Made by a program: the position numbers and the translations under genes | The notes under the pieces: generated by a model | Told to the model about the DNA's origin: nothing | Database searches by the model: none | The model's input: the letters and a program-made list of their open reading frames with translations, nothing else | In this document: one piece after another, positions 16,382 to 22,908 of the stretch | Layout: every line of letters starts with the position of its first letter | Numbering within the stretch: position 1 is the first letter of the stretch | Assembly: GCA_003164275.1 (NCBI GenBank) | Contig: PLSY01000178.1 | Span: 1-26,142, forward strand | Source: Acidimicrobiaceae bacterium | Lineage (GTDB): Bacteria > Actinomycetota > Acidimicrobiia > Acidimicrobiales > RAAP-2 | DNA length: 26,142 nt | Direction of reading: 5' to 3'

Positions 16382-18138
16382 GAGCGAGCCGCCACCGCAG
16401 GGGCCAGTTGGATCACCCGGTCGGCCAGGGCCAGCAACGACGGCCGGTGGGCAGCCATGATCACGGTCCGCCCCTCCATGAGCCGGCGAACAGCGGCCAG
16501 GACACCCTCCTCGGTCTCCCCGTCGAGATTGGCGGTGGGCTCGTCCAGGAGGAGCAGAGGCACGTCGCGCACGAAGGCTCGGGCGAGAGCTACCCGCTGG
16601 CGCTCCCCGGTCGAGAGGCCGGAACCTCCCTCGCCCAGGCGGGTGGCGAGACCGTCAGGCAGCCTCGCCACCACCGGGGCCAGACCGGCATCGGCGATAG
16701 CCGCCTCCACCTGTTCATCCGATGCGTCGGGTCGACCCAGCCGGACGTTGTCGCCGATCGTTTGCGCGAAGAGGTGGGTCCGTTGCGGAACCCAGGCGAT
16801 TGCCTGGCGCCAGGCGTCGGGGTCCAGCGTGGCCAGATCGATCCCTCCGATGTGGATCTGTCCCTCGGCTATTGGCACGAGACCGAGCAGGGCGCCGAGC
16901 AGCGTGGACTTGCCCGCCCCACTGGGTCCGGCGATGGCCACCACCTCTCCGGGCTCGATGGAGGCAGACAGGCTGTGTAACGCGGGGAGTACCCGACTCG
17001 GGTAGTTCACCTCGAGGTCTGAGATCGAGATGCGCACCGATGAGGGATCGGGAATATCGGTCCTCGTGCCGCGAGCCGTGAGCGGACGTTCGAGCACCTC
17101 GAACACCCCCGCTGCTGCCTGCATTCCCTCTGCGCTGGCGTGATAGCTGGTCCCGAGGAGCCGCAACGGAAGATATGCCTCAGGGGCCACGATGAGTACG
17201 AAGAGCGCCGAGGCCAGAGTGAGGTGGCCATCCAAGAGGCGGAGGCCGACGGCCACGGCCACCAGCGCCACGGAGAGAGTCGCCAACAGCTCCAGAATGA
17301 GTGCGGACAGAAACGCGACCCGGAGCGTAGCCATCGTCGCCTCTCGGTAGCGGTTGGTGATGTCACGGATGGTCTCCGCCTGAGCCTTGGCCCGACCGAA
17401 GACCTTGAGTGTCGGCAGACCCGAGACCACGTCGAGGAAGTGGCCGGCAAGTCGATGGAGCACGCTGGCCTGTCGGTCCATCCGCTCCTTGGTCGATGCC
17501 CCTACTAATGCCATGAACACAGGGATCAGGGGCACGGTCATGGCGATGATCAATGCCGAGATCCAATCGATGCCAACCACGACGAGGAGCACGGTCACCG
17601 GCACGATCACGGCAAGGAACACCTGGGGGAGATAGCGGGCGAAGTAGTCGTCGAGGGCATCGACACCGCTGGTGGCCAACACTGCGAGTTTGCCCGGCTC
17701 CTCGGAGTCGAGTCCGGCGGGCCCGAGGAGGGCCACCCGCTCGACGAGCTCGGTGCGCAGTTCGGACTTGGCGGCGGCAGAGGCCCGGTTCGCGGTGCGC
17801 TCGGTCTGCCATCCGAGGGCGGCCCTGGCCATCACCAACACGAGGAGTAGGACGAGGGGCGTTCGCAGCGCACCTAGGCCGTGGTGATGGATGAAGGCAC
17901 CGGAGATGACGGTGGCCAATAGCCATGCCTGGCCGATGATCAACAGAGCGGTCAATGCCCCGTACGCCACGGAGGCCACCAGGAAGCGCCGGGTGGCTCG
18001 CGTGTAACGGAGCAGCCTGGGGTCGAGTGGTCCCGACCGGCGGCTCGTTGGAGCCTCGGGCCGGGCCGGTTTCGAACGGGATATGCCTGGTGCGGCGTGA
18101 GGACAGGCTGGCAATGCGGTCAACCGGCGTCTTTGCAT
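16378..18138 (-). CDS. cydD: Thiol reductant ABC exporter subunit CydD
   Basis: The product is about 586 residues, the CydD half of the exporter. After a polar N-terminus comes RLLRYTRATRRFLVASVAYGAL and membrane helices typical of CydD. PLIPVFMALVG is the family's cytoplasmic loop motif, and HFLDVVSGLPTLKVFGRAKAQ is diagnostic. The ATPase has Walker A GPSGAGKST, signature LSTGERQRVALARA and Walker B LLLLDEPTANLD. The start is uncertain: the ATG at 18138 overlaps the upstream ferritin-like gene by 19 nt, a TTG at 18123 overlaps its stop (TTGA), and neither has a strong ribosome site. Translational coupling is likely. Its stop overlaps the cydC start. Confidence 0.93.
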   Translation of the reverse strand: MQRRRLTALPACPHAAPGISRSKPARPEAPTSRRSGPLDPRLLRYTRATRRFLVASVAYGALTALLIIGQAWLLATVISGAFIHHHGLGALRTPLVLLLVLVMARAALGWQTERTANRASAAAKSELRTELVERVALLGPAGLDSEEPGKLAVLATSGVDALDDYFARYLPQVFLAVIVPVTVLLVVVGIDWISALIIAMTVPLIPVFMALVGASTKERMDRQASVLHRLAGHFLDVVSGLPTLKVFGRAKAQAETIRDITNRYREATMATLRVAFLSALILELLATLSVALVAVAVGLRLLDGHLTLASALFVLIVAPEAYLPLRLLGTSYHASAEGMQAAAGVFEVLERPLTARGTRTDIPDPSSVRISISDLEVNYPSRVLPALHSLSASIEPGEVVAIAGPSGAGKSTLLGALLGLVPIAEGQIHIGGIDLATLDPDAWRQAIAWVPQRTHLFAQTIGDNVRLGRPDASDEQVEAAIADAGLAPVVARLPDGLATRLGEGGSGLSTGERQRVALARAFVRDVPLLLLDEPTANLDGETEEGVLAAVRRLMEGRTVIMAAHRPSLLALADRVIQLAPAVAARS

Positions 18139-18686
18139 CGCTCGAGGAACTCGAGGATGGTGGCGTGCTTCTTGGTATCGAGGAGCATGAGGTCGATCAC
18201 CAGGACCCAAAGCGTGGTGTCGGCAAACGGGCGAAGCCGTTTCTTGAGGTCAGCAAGCGCCCGGTAGTCCGCTTGCTCAGCCTTCCGCAGCCGCCTGGTC
18301 TGCTCTAGGAGCGGACCGCTGATGGCACTCGGAAGGCCGGGAACAGTCTCTACCGGGGGGCGTTCTGCTGTCCCCCAGGCCATGGCATTGCTGAGCTGGG
18401 CGAGAAGCCGGTGGTGTCGGTGCTCGTCCTCGAGGATCAGATTGACCAGATACCGGACGCTGGCATCCGTCGACTCGGCGGCCAGCGACTCGTAGGTGGC
18501 AAGGAGCGCGCCTTCCTCGGCGCCATGCCGCACGATGAGCTCAACCAACTCCCGCATGTCGGAGCTAGCCCCGGTGGCTCGCAGGCCCCCAACTGCCGTC
18601 TCGAACGCATGGCTGATGTCACCAGCTCCGGCGACTGCTTCGCCATCGCCCTCGTGGGCCATCAGACCCTTAGTGTTTGCCTCCAT
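18120..18686 (-). CDS. Ferritin-like (rubrerythrin-type) helical protein at the head of the cyd operon
   Basis: The product is 188 residues with no clear named homologue. After a 40-residue polar N-terminus it has four predicted helices carrying acidic/His positions as in ferritin-like di-iron proteins. Helix 1 has H54 and E57-E58 (RHGAEEGALLATYESL). Helix 2 has E86, E88, H89, H91 and H92 (ILEDEHRHHRLL). Helix 3 has E137. Helix 4 has D165, D170 and H174 (DLMLLDTKKHATIL). The ATG at 18686 is chosen for a GAGGAG site 7 nt upstream. Its end overlaps the cydD start. A DosR-like box lies about 70 nt upstream. An iron or oxygen-linked role near the bd oxidase is plausible, but metal binding is inferred. 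Confidence 0.75.
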   Translation of the reverse strand: MEANTKGLMAHEGDGEAVAGAGDISHAFETAVGGLRATGASSDMRELVELIVRHGAEEGALLATYESLAAESTDASVRYLVNLILEDEHRHHRLLAQLSNAMAWGTAERPPVETVPGLPSAISGPLLEQTRRLRKAEQADYRALADLKKRLRPFADTTLWVLVIDLMLLDTKKHATILEFLERCKDAG

Positions 18687-18745
18687 GCCGCACTCCTCGT
18701 CGAAGGGAACCCTCCTGTCATGGTGCTCAGCGAGCGCAAATGCCA

Positions 18746-18765
18746 CTAGGGCCGAAGGTCACACC
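18746..18765 (-). promoter_or_regulatory. DosR-like box upstream of the cyd operon
   Basis: On the minus strand it reads GTGACCTTCGGCCCTA, sharing the ACCTTCGRCC core with the boxes at 19696 and 20429. It is centred about 70 nt upstream of the ferritin-like gene that leads the cyd genes. The left half is degenerate, so this is the weakest of the four proximal copies. Confidence 0.45.
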
Positions 18766-19174
18766 GTGCGCGATCGGATTGGTGATGGCTGAACTGACCT
18801 TCGACACCAAGGGCCGGACGTCGACGAAGATCATTCGGCCCCGGACCTCGTCGAGGAGCGCCGATATGCTGTAGAGCTAGGTTCGTCACTGCTGGGTGAG
18901 CCTGCTCGCCGGTAAGCGATGCTCATCGAGGCGACTGGTTTCAGTCGCCTCGAGCTTCTCGGCGGGCGGGTGCGCCGGACTCCGGCCATCTACAGCAGTG
19001 CTGGCGAGGCAGGTCGTGGTATCGGGCCGATCGCGGGAGGCCACCTGACACTTGGGCTCAACGGATTGTTGTGACAAAAGGCCCTGTGGCCGACATGACG
19101 AGCACTTCACGATGGGCTTAGGGCGCCAGATCGGCTGCGCCGATCTAGAGAGATCCGTGGAGGTTGGGACCAAG
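18766..19174. other. Noncoding gap with strong secondary structure
   Basis: No supportable gene lies here. Frames on both strands have poor codon bias and no family signs; one 29-codon plus-strand frame (18785-18874) has no context. The stretch contains a perfect 12-bp hairpin at 18926-18953 and a 5-bp GC stem at 18974-18986 (GCCGG-ACT-CCGGC). A structured noncoding RNA or an mRNA 3' end is possible. See findings. Confidence 0.4.
18926..18953. terminator. Perfect 12-bp hairpin
   Basis: TCGAGGCGACTG pairs perfectly with CAGTCGCCTCGA around the 4-nt loop GTTT. This is the strongest stem seen in the intergenic DNA. No U-tract follows on either strand. It may terminate transcripts coming leftward from the DUF1918 gene, or belong to an unannotated RNA. 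Confidence 0.5.
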
Positions 19175-19360
19175 ATGCCGTTCTTTTTGTTCGTACTGGG
19201 ACTGGCCAGTTTTCTTGCCGTGGTCTGTCGCATCGCCTCCGCTACGTCGAGCATTCCTTCCGGAAGCCCAAACTTCCTCCGTCGACGGGTTGTCTGGTCG
19301 ACGATCCCGGACGCCGTGCCATCAGAATGGGTCGATGCCTATGGGAGCGGCGCCGACTGA
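19175..19360 (+). CDS. Possible small membrane protein
   Basis: This is a 61-residue frame on the plus strand in an otherwise minus-strand region. It starts MPFFLFVLGLASFLAVVCRIASA, about 18 hydrophobic residues that could span the membrane once, followed by a basic RRRVVW segment and an acidic C-terminus. GGAGG lies about 11 nt before the ATG, a little far. Third-position GC is moderately high (roughly two thirds), lower than in the neighbouring sure genes. No family is recognised. It could be chance. Confidence 0.35.
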   Translation: MPFFLFVLGLASFLAVVCRIASATSSIPSGSPNFLRRRVVWSTIPDAVPSEWVDAYGSGAD

Positions 19361-19422
19361 CCCACCCCCACAAAGTCGGGACCAAGTGGTGCCAATATCG
19401 ACCAGCGTGCCTTCGTTCGGGC

Positions 19423-19442
19423 GGTACCTGGGTTCAGGTATC
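19423..19442 (-). terminator. Weak hairpin at the DUF1918 stop codon
   Basis: On the minus strand TACCTG-AACC-CAGGTA forms a 6-bp stem that starts right at the stop codon of the DUF1918 gene. There is no U-tract. It may only stabilise the 3' end. Confidence 0.3.
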
Positions 19443-19641
19443 AGCTGCTGCCGTGCTCGAAGTGCTGTATCGACGCATCCGAACCCGGGAAGAAGATGGT
19501 CTCATGGCCATTGTCCCCCCATCGCACCTGATAGGGAGGACTTCCGTCGCTGTTCCTCACCTGCAAAATCTCGGCATCCCGGTCCGGCTCGCCGTAGCGA
19601 TGGCCGTGGACCACGATCCTGTCTCCGACACGCGCGTGCAT
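19441..19641 (-). CDS. DUF1918 domain small protein
   Basis: The product is 66 residues, essentially one DUF1918 domain. It shows the family pattern GDRIVVHGHRYGEPDRDAEI, then DGSPPYQVRW, a GHET segment and the closing FPGSDA. The function is unknown. The domain is an SH3-like small beta barrel common in Actinobacteria, sometimes near stress and dormancy genes. The ATG at 19641 is chosen for its AGGAGGAG site. The frame is open upstream to 19905, but that part is not protein-like and contains two DosR-like boxes. It is a single gene on the minus strand. Confidence 0.85.
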   Translation of the reverse strand: MHARVGDRIVVHGHRYGEPDRDAEILQVRNSDGSPPYQVRWGDNGHETIFFPGSDASIQHFEHGSS

Positions 19642-19695
19642 GGGCTCCTCCTGTGTTGATCCTTCATTCATGGTCCGACAAGGCAAAGTGATTCG

Positions 19696-19715
19696 GTAGA
19701 GCCGAAGGTCCTGAA
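19696..19715 (-). promoter_or_regulatory. DosR-like box, proximal, upstream of the DUF1918 gene
   Basis: On the minus strand it reads TTCAGGACCTTCGGCTC. I count 13 of 20 matches to the published DosR consensus as I remember it (TTSGGGACTWWAGTCCCSAA). It is centred about 64 nt upstream of the start at 19641, a normal activator distance. Confidence 0.5.
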
Positions 19716-19774
19716 CCGGGCAGGCATCGAGACCACCAGGTGATCGACAACGCCAACGGGATCGTCCCTGAACA

Positions 19775-19794
19775 CATGGGACCTCGGACCCTTC
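19775..19794. promoter_or_regulatory. DosR-like box, distal, upstream of the DUF1918 gene
   Basis: The core GGGACCTCGGACCC has two GGG half sites in inverted orientation with the same 4-nt centre as the other boxes. It is about 143 nt upstream of the start codon and 79 nt from the proximal box. Multiple boxes per promoter are known for mycobacterial DosR targets such as hspX. Confidence 0.45.
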
Positions 19795-19954
19795 ACTTGT
19801 GACCTGGCACGGACAAGCGGTGAGCCCGTACCGCTCCTGGCCGGCGATCGCCATGTCAATCGGGCCGCTGCAAGCTGCTTCGTCGGTGGGCTGGATTGGA
19901 GCCATCGAGGAGCGGGTTGTCGGCAGCGTCTCCTCTAGCAGCGAATCAGCAGAT

Positions 19955-20395
19955 CTAGTCGCTAGCGTCTCCGATGCCGGGGTTGGATCCGATGGGAAAC
20001 AGGCGACCGGTCACGACCGCAGCATCTATGCAGATCCACCGAAGATCCTGTGGGTTGCCAGACCACGGAGATGGCGAGTGTGCAATGGGGATGTTCGATT
20101 CTTCTTTCACCTCGGTGGCGATGCCTTGGACCAAGACGCTCCAATGAGCGTGAGTCCCAGGGTCTTCGGCATCAGCTTGGAAAGCGACAACAGCTCCGAG
20201 AATGGCGGAATCGAGCTTCGTTCCTCGAATGGTCCGCACGAGCAGCGACTTATCAGCAAGGACGAAATGAAGCGGAAGGACGACGGGCAGAGCGGCAATA
20301 CTTAGACCCACGCGGCCAACGGAAACGCGGCGGAGGAACTCGAAACAAGCCTCGCGGTCCAATGTGACGGGTGTGTCGCGCGGTGTAGCTATCAC
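19955..20395 (-). CDS. Pyridoxamine 5'-phosphate oxidase-fold (NimA/PPOX-like) flavoprotein
   Basis: The product is 146 residues with a split beta-barrel FMN-binding fold of the PPOX/nitroimidazole-reductase-like type. The pattern is CFEFLRRVSVGRVGLSIAALPVVLPLHFVLADKSLLVRTIRGTKL, in which the GRVGLS turn, the P-V-x-P strand and the RT-x-x-G-T-K FMN-phosphate segment are typical (residues about 17-60). It then has VVAFQADAEDPGTHAHWSVLVQGIATEV, also typical. Relatives occur in mycobacterial DosR regulons. The start is GTG at 20395 with no clear ribosome site. Since a DosR-like box is centred 43 nt upstream, the mRNA may be leaderless. Substrate and cofactor (FMN or F420) are not determined. Confidence 0.82.
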   Translation of the reverse strand: MIATPRDTPVTLDREACFEFLRRVSVGRVGLSIAALPVVLPLHFVLADKSLLVRTIRGTKLDSAILGAVVAFQADAEDPGTHAHWSVLVQGIATEVKEESNIPIAHSPSPWSGNPQDLRWICIDAAVVTGRLFPIGSNPGIGDASD

Positions 20396-20428
20396 GTGTT
20401 CGACTGTGACAGCACCGGAAAAGGACGA

Positions 20429-20448
20429 ACAGGGTCGAAGGTCCCAAA
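20429..20448 (-). promoter_or_regulatory. DosR-like box upstream of the PPOX-fold gene
   Basis: On the minus strand it reads TTTGGGACCTTCGACCCTG, two GGG half sites around a 4-nt centre, with about 13 of 20 matches to the DosR consensus. Its centre lies 43 nt upstream of the GTG start. This fits activator binding at about -43 if the transcript is leaderless. Confidence 0.55.
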
Positions 20449-20468
20449 TGCTGTCACCGGGTACCCGC

Positions 20469-20903
20469 TCAGCTCACCCTCCGATGTCGCCTTCGCGGCC
20501 GCTGGGGGGATGGATCCGAGGCTGGCAGCTGGTCGGCATCGGTTCCACGAGGGGGGTTGTGCATCGTTGGAGCCGACTTGTCGGGTTCGGCACATGGTGC
20601 GCACAGTCGGCCACCAGCCACGAGACGAGTAACTGTCCTTCGACCGCAACGCTCGCACCTACGTCCGACGAATACCTGCACAGGTCCCGGTGGCCCGAGT
20701 GATGCATGCTCTTCCAGGAGCTGCTGTACGTCATCGCGCAGCAGGAAGGCACCGTCGTCGCCACGGTAGATGAGATCGCAGGCCGTCAGCTCGTGGATGA
20801 GTGGGGCGAGGCGATCGAGTGACATCGAGCTGCTCCGTGCCCAGGTCGTGTCTTCGGGTGGGGTGATGATGCCCGTCTGAGCGATCACATCGCTTTCGTG
20901 CAT
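20469..20903 (-). CDS. Zinc-ribbon protein, hypothetical
   Basis: The product is 144 residues of unknown function. Residues 27-70 look like a small helical domain (SLDRLAPLIHELTACDLIYR, then DDVQQLLEEH). C83-x2-C86 and C101-x2-C104 form a likely zinc ribbon. The last 35 residues are Pro/Arg-rich and probably disordered. The ATG at 20903 has a GGAAGG site. The upstream in-frame extension to 21044 has no protein character. It follows the universal stress protein gene after a 107-nt gap packed with inverted repeats, so it may be read from the arc operon or from its own promoter. In layout it resembles the other small zinc-ribbon protein at 9912-10253, though the sequences are not clearly homologous. 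Confidence 0.65.
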   Translation of the reverse strand: MHESDVIAQTGIITPPEDTTWARSSSMSLDRLAPLIHELTACDLIYRGDDGAFLLRDDVQQLLEEHASLGPPGPVQVFVGRRCERCGRRTVTRLVAGGRLCAPCAEPDKSAPTMHNPPRGTDADQLPASDPSPQRPRRRHRRVS

Positions 20904-20933
20904 AGTCCCTTCCTGCGCGTCCACCGACCTCGG

Positions 20934-20957
20934 CCTGTGAACAGGCTCTGTGCCTGT
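20934..20957. repeat. Overlapping small inverted repeats upstream of the zinc-ribbon gene
   Basis: CCTGT-GA-ACAGG (20934-20945) overlaps ACAGGC-TCTGT-GCCTGT (20941-20957), so the ACAGG segment can pair with either side. Both are perfect. They lie 31-54 nt upstream of the ATG at 20903, where an operator or leader structure would sit. Confidence 0.4.
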
Positions 20958-20972
20958 GCGATGGGTGTACTC

Positions 20973-20997
20973 GGGCCTGGTCCCGAGGACCGGGCCC
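20973..20997. repeat. 11-bp inverted repeat after the universal stress protein gene
   Basis: GGGCCTGGTCC and GGACCGGGCCC form an 11-bp inverted repeat with one mismatch and a 3-nt centre (CGA), 14 nt after the USP stop. It could end the arc operon transcript, though no U-tract follows. It also contains GGGAC and GGCCC half sites, but with 2-nt rather than 4-nt spacing. Confidence 0.45.
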
Positions 20998-21010
20998 AGG
21001 CGCCCCGTCA

Positions 21011-21910
21011 TCACTCCGTGCCGTGCATGACAAGCACCGGGCAATGAGCATGCGTTGCGCAGTGTTCGCTGACCGACCCGATGAGGATCCCTAGGACCTC
21101 GGAGTGACCGCGACTTCCCACCACCAGGAGGTCCGCACCTATCGAGGCTTTGACCAGCAGTTCTGTGGCCGGTCCTTGGATCACCACTGGGTCGACGACG
21201 ACGTCCGGGAAGGCCCGGCCCACCGGCTCGAGTGCTTCGGTCAACGCCTGGCCAGCATCTGCTCGAGGATCGAGGCCGTCAGGGACCACGAGCCCCCATC
21301 CGTAGCTCTGCATCCACTCCCACACCATGACGGCCTCCAGCTTGGCCCCAGTGAGTTGCGCCTGGCTCCCGGCCCACAAGAGAGCATCATTGGACGACTT
21401 GGAGCCGTCGACCCCAACCACAATGCGCGGCCTATCGTGTTCGATGGTTCCAGCCGAACCCGGAGTGTCCGATTCGCGGACCACGACGATTGGGCACTTG
21501 GCACCGTGGAGACACCTCCTGCTGACCGATCCGAGCAGCAACCCGGCGAATCCTCCCATTCCCCGACTGCCCACGACGAGGAGGTGTGCGCCGTCGCTCT
21601 CCTCGATCAGCACCCCACTGGGTGAACCCAGGTATTGAGCGTGCGAGATCACAAGGTCTGGGTCAATGGCCAAGGCATCGCTGCCTGCCTCGGAGAGAAC
21701 CTGGTCCATGAGGCGTTGTGCCTCGCGGTTGTCGACGTACTGGCGGTTCGGACCGATCGCGGTCACGATCCTGAGCCCCACCTTGGTTCGCGAGGCCTGG
21801 GCTGCTGCCCAGGCCAGCGCTGCCTTCCCGTCGGGTGAACCATCCACACCCACCACAATGTGAGGCGACGATGGGACTGCAGGCCCTCCCAGTAGTTCAT
21901 TGCTGCTCAT
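21011..21910 (-). CDS. Universal stress protein, tandem UspA domains
   Basis: The product is 299 residues with two UspA domains. Domain 1 (about residues 17-147) begins HIVVGVDGSPDGKAALAWA and ends with the ATP-binding motif VVGSRGMGGFAGLLLGSVS. Domain 2 (about 161-299) begins RIVVGVDGSKSSNDALLWA and has VVGSRGHSEVLGILIGSVS. Both match G-x2-G-x9-G-S, so both probably bind ATP. The architecture is the same as the tandem USPs of the mycobacterial dormancy regulon. The ATG at 21910 has an AAAGGAG site and overlaps the carbamate kinase stop by 4 nt. It is the last gene of the arc operon. The long upstream frame to 22555 is an artefact inside arcC. Confidence 0.93.
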   Translation of the reverse strand: MSSNELLGGPAVPSSPHIVVGVDGSPDGKAALAWAAAQASRTKVGLRIVTAIGPNRQYVDNREAQRLMDQVLSEAGSDALAIDPDLVISHAQYLGSPSGVLIEESDGAHLLVVGSRGMGGFAGLLLGSVSRRCLHGAKCPIVVVRESDTPGSAGTIEHDRPRIVVGVDGSKSSNDALLWAGSQAQLTGAKLEAVMVWEWMQSYGWGLVVPDGLDPRADAGQALTEALEPVGRAFPDVVVDPVVIQGPATELLVKASIGADLLVVGSRGHSEVLGILIGSVSEHCATHAHCPVLVMHGTE

Positions 21911-22908
21911 TTGGCTCTCCTTTGCGTTCCGGCACTGGCGATCGTAGAACTGTGTGAAACAATCGGACTGACACCCGGCAGGTCCGGCGACGATGAACGA
22001 TTCGCGAGCTCGATGACCGTTCCGCGAGATCCGGCGAGCAACTCGACAGCGTCTTCTAGGCGACCGATGTACGCGCGTCCGCCCGTGGCCTCGACGAACC
22101 GGCACGCTGCTTCCACCTTGGGTCCCATGGAACCGTCGGGAAGGCCAAGGGACCGGGCCATCGCCGGGTCCGCCGACCGCAAGGGGGCGGCCGATGGGGT
22201 ACCGAACCCGGTCTCCACGCAGGAAACGTCGGTGAGTAGGAGCAGGGCATCGGCCTGCAGGGCTCTGGCCAAGAGCGCGGCAGTCAGGTCCTTGTCGACG
22301 ACTGCCTCGACACCCCGAAGGAGTCCTTCCGCGGTTCGGGTGACTGGGATGCCCCCCCCTCCGGCGCAGATAACGAGGGCTCCGTTGGCCAGGACCATCC
22401 TGATCGTCGACAGCTCGACCATGGAAATGGGCTCGGGTGAGGGGACTACCCTCCTCCACGCGTCGCCGTCCCGACGGACCTTCCATCCGTGGAGGCCGGC
22501 GAGGCGGTTGGCTTCGTCCTTCGTATACGTCGACCCCACGAACTTGGTCGGACAATCGAAGGCGGGGTCGGCCGGATCCACCAGGGTCTGGCAGATGAGA
22601 CTTACGACCTCCTGGCCGGGCAAGGCGTTCTCAAATGCTTGGAGGAGGAAATAGCCGATCATCCCCTGGGTCTGCGCATCGAGAACGTCGAAGGGATAGG
22701 GATGGGGGAGGGACGGGTCGGTTGAACTCTCGAGGGCGAGCAGACCCACCTGCGGACCGTTGCCATGGGTGATGACGAGATCGTGGTCACGGGCCAGCGG
22801 CACTAACGCATCGACGGCAGCAAGAACATGCTTCTCCTGGATTTCGGAGAGCGGTGGCTCGCCTCGCTCCAGCAGTGCATTGCCACCGAGGGCAATAACC
22901 AGCAGCAC
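21907..22908 (-). CDS. arcC: Carbamate kinase (ArcC)
   Basis: The product is 333 residues, the last enzyme of the arginine deiminase pathway. It transfers phosphate from carbamoyl phosphate to ADP, giving ATP, NH3 and CO2. Family marks are VIALGGNALL at the N-terminus, ITHGNGPQVGLLALES, the VICAGGGGIPV nucleotide-site segment and EAVVDKDLTAALLA. The length is slightly above the usual 310 because of a Ser/Thr-rich C-terminal tail. The start is GTG at 22908, directly after the TAA of the ornithine carbamoyltransferase gene (zero gap), with no clear own ribosome site. Its stop overlaps the USP start. The tight coupling indicates one operon. Confidence 0.95.
   Translation of the reverse strand: MLLVIALGGNALLERGEPPLSEIQEKHVLAAVDALVPLARDHDLVITHGNGPQVGLLALESSTDPSLPHPYPFDVLDAQTQGMIGYFLLQAFENALPGQEVVSLICQTLVDPADPAFDCPTKFVGSTYTKDEANRLAGLHGWKVRRDGDAWRRVVPSPEPISMVELSTIRMVLANGALVICAGGGGIPVTRTAEGLLRGVEAVVDKDLTAALLARALQADALLLLTDVSCVETGFGTPSAAPLRSADPAMARSLGLPDGSMGPKVEAACRFVEATGGRAYIGRLEDAVELLAGSRGTVIELANRSSSPDLPGVSPIVSHSSTIASAGTQRRAK

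Larger units (their letters stand above)
19642..19954. other. Regulatory intergenic region upstream of the DUF1918 gene
   Basis: This 313-nt gap has no gene of its own. It contains two DosR-like palindromes (19696-19715 and 19775-19794) and a shorter dyad GGGATCGTCCC at 19758-19768. That is unusually dense for one 66-residue gene. The PPOX-fold gene ends at its right side. Confidence 0.5.

Noticed and set aside
12001..18138. Cytochrome bd genes as a horizontally moved cluster
   Set aside because: Composition, overlaps and direction match the neighbours; no mobile element or repeat is seen at the ends.
19168..19181. GGGACCAAG on the plus strand, also at 19377
   Set aside because: Only one half site is good in each case, and one copy overlaps the start of a doubtful gene.
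20458..20467. Perfect palindrome CGGGTACCCG
   Set aside because: Ten bases, just after a stop codon and common by chance in GC-rich DNA; no spacing or context for regulation.
20971..20986. TCGGGCCTGGTCCCGA as another DosR-like box
   Set aside because: The half sites are 2 nt apart rather than 4, so they would lie on different helix faces from the other boxes. It is better explained as part of the 11-bp inverted repeat.
21911..22555. Upstream extension of the USP frame into arcC
   Set aside because: The extension is the off-frame of carbamate kinase and Arg/Pro-rich. The ATG at 21910 has a strong ribosome site and starts the first UspA domain.
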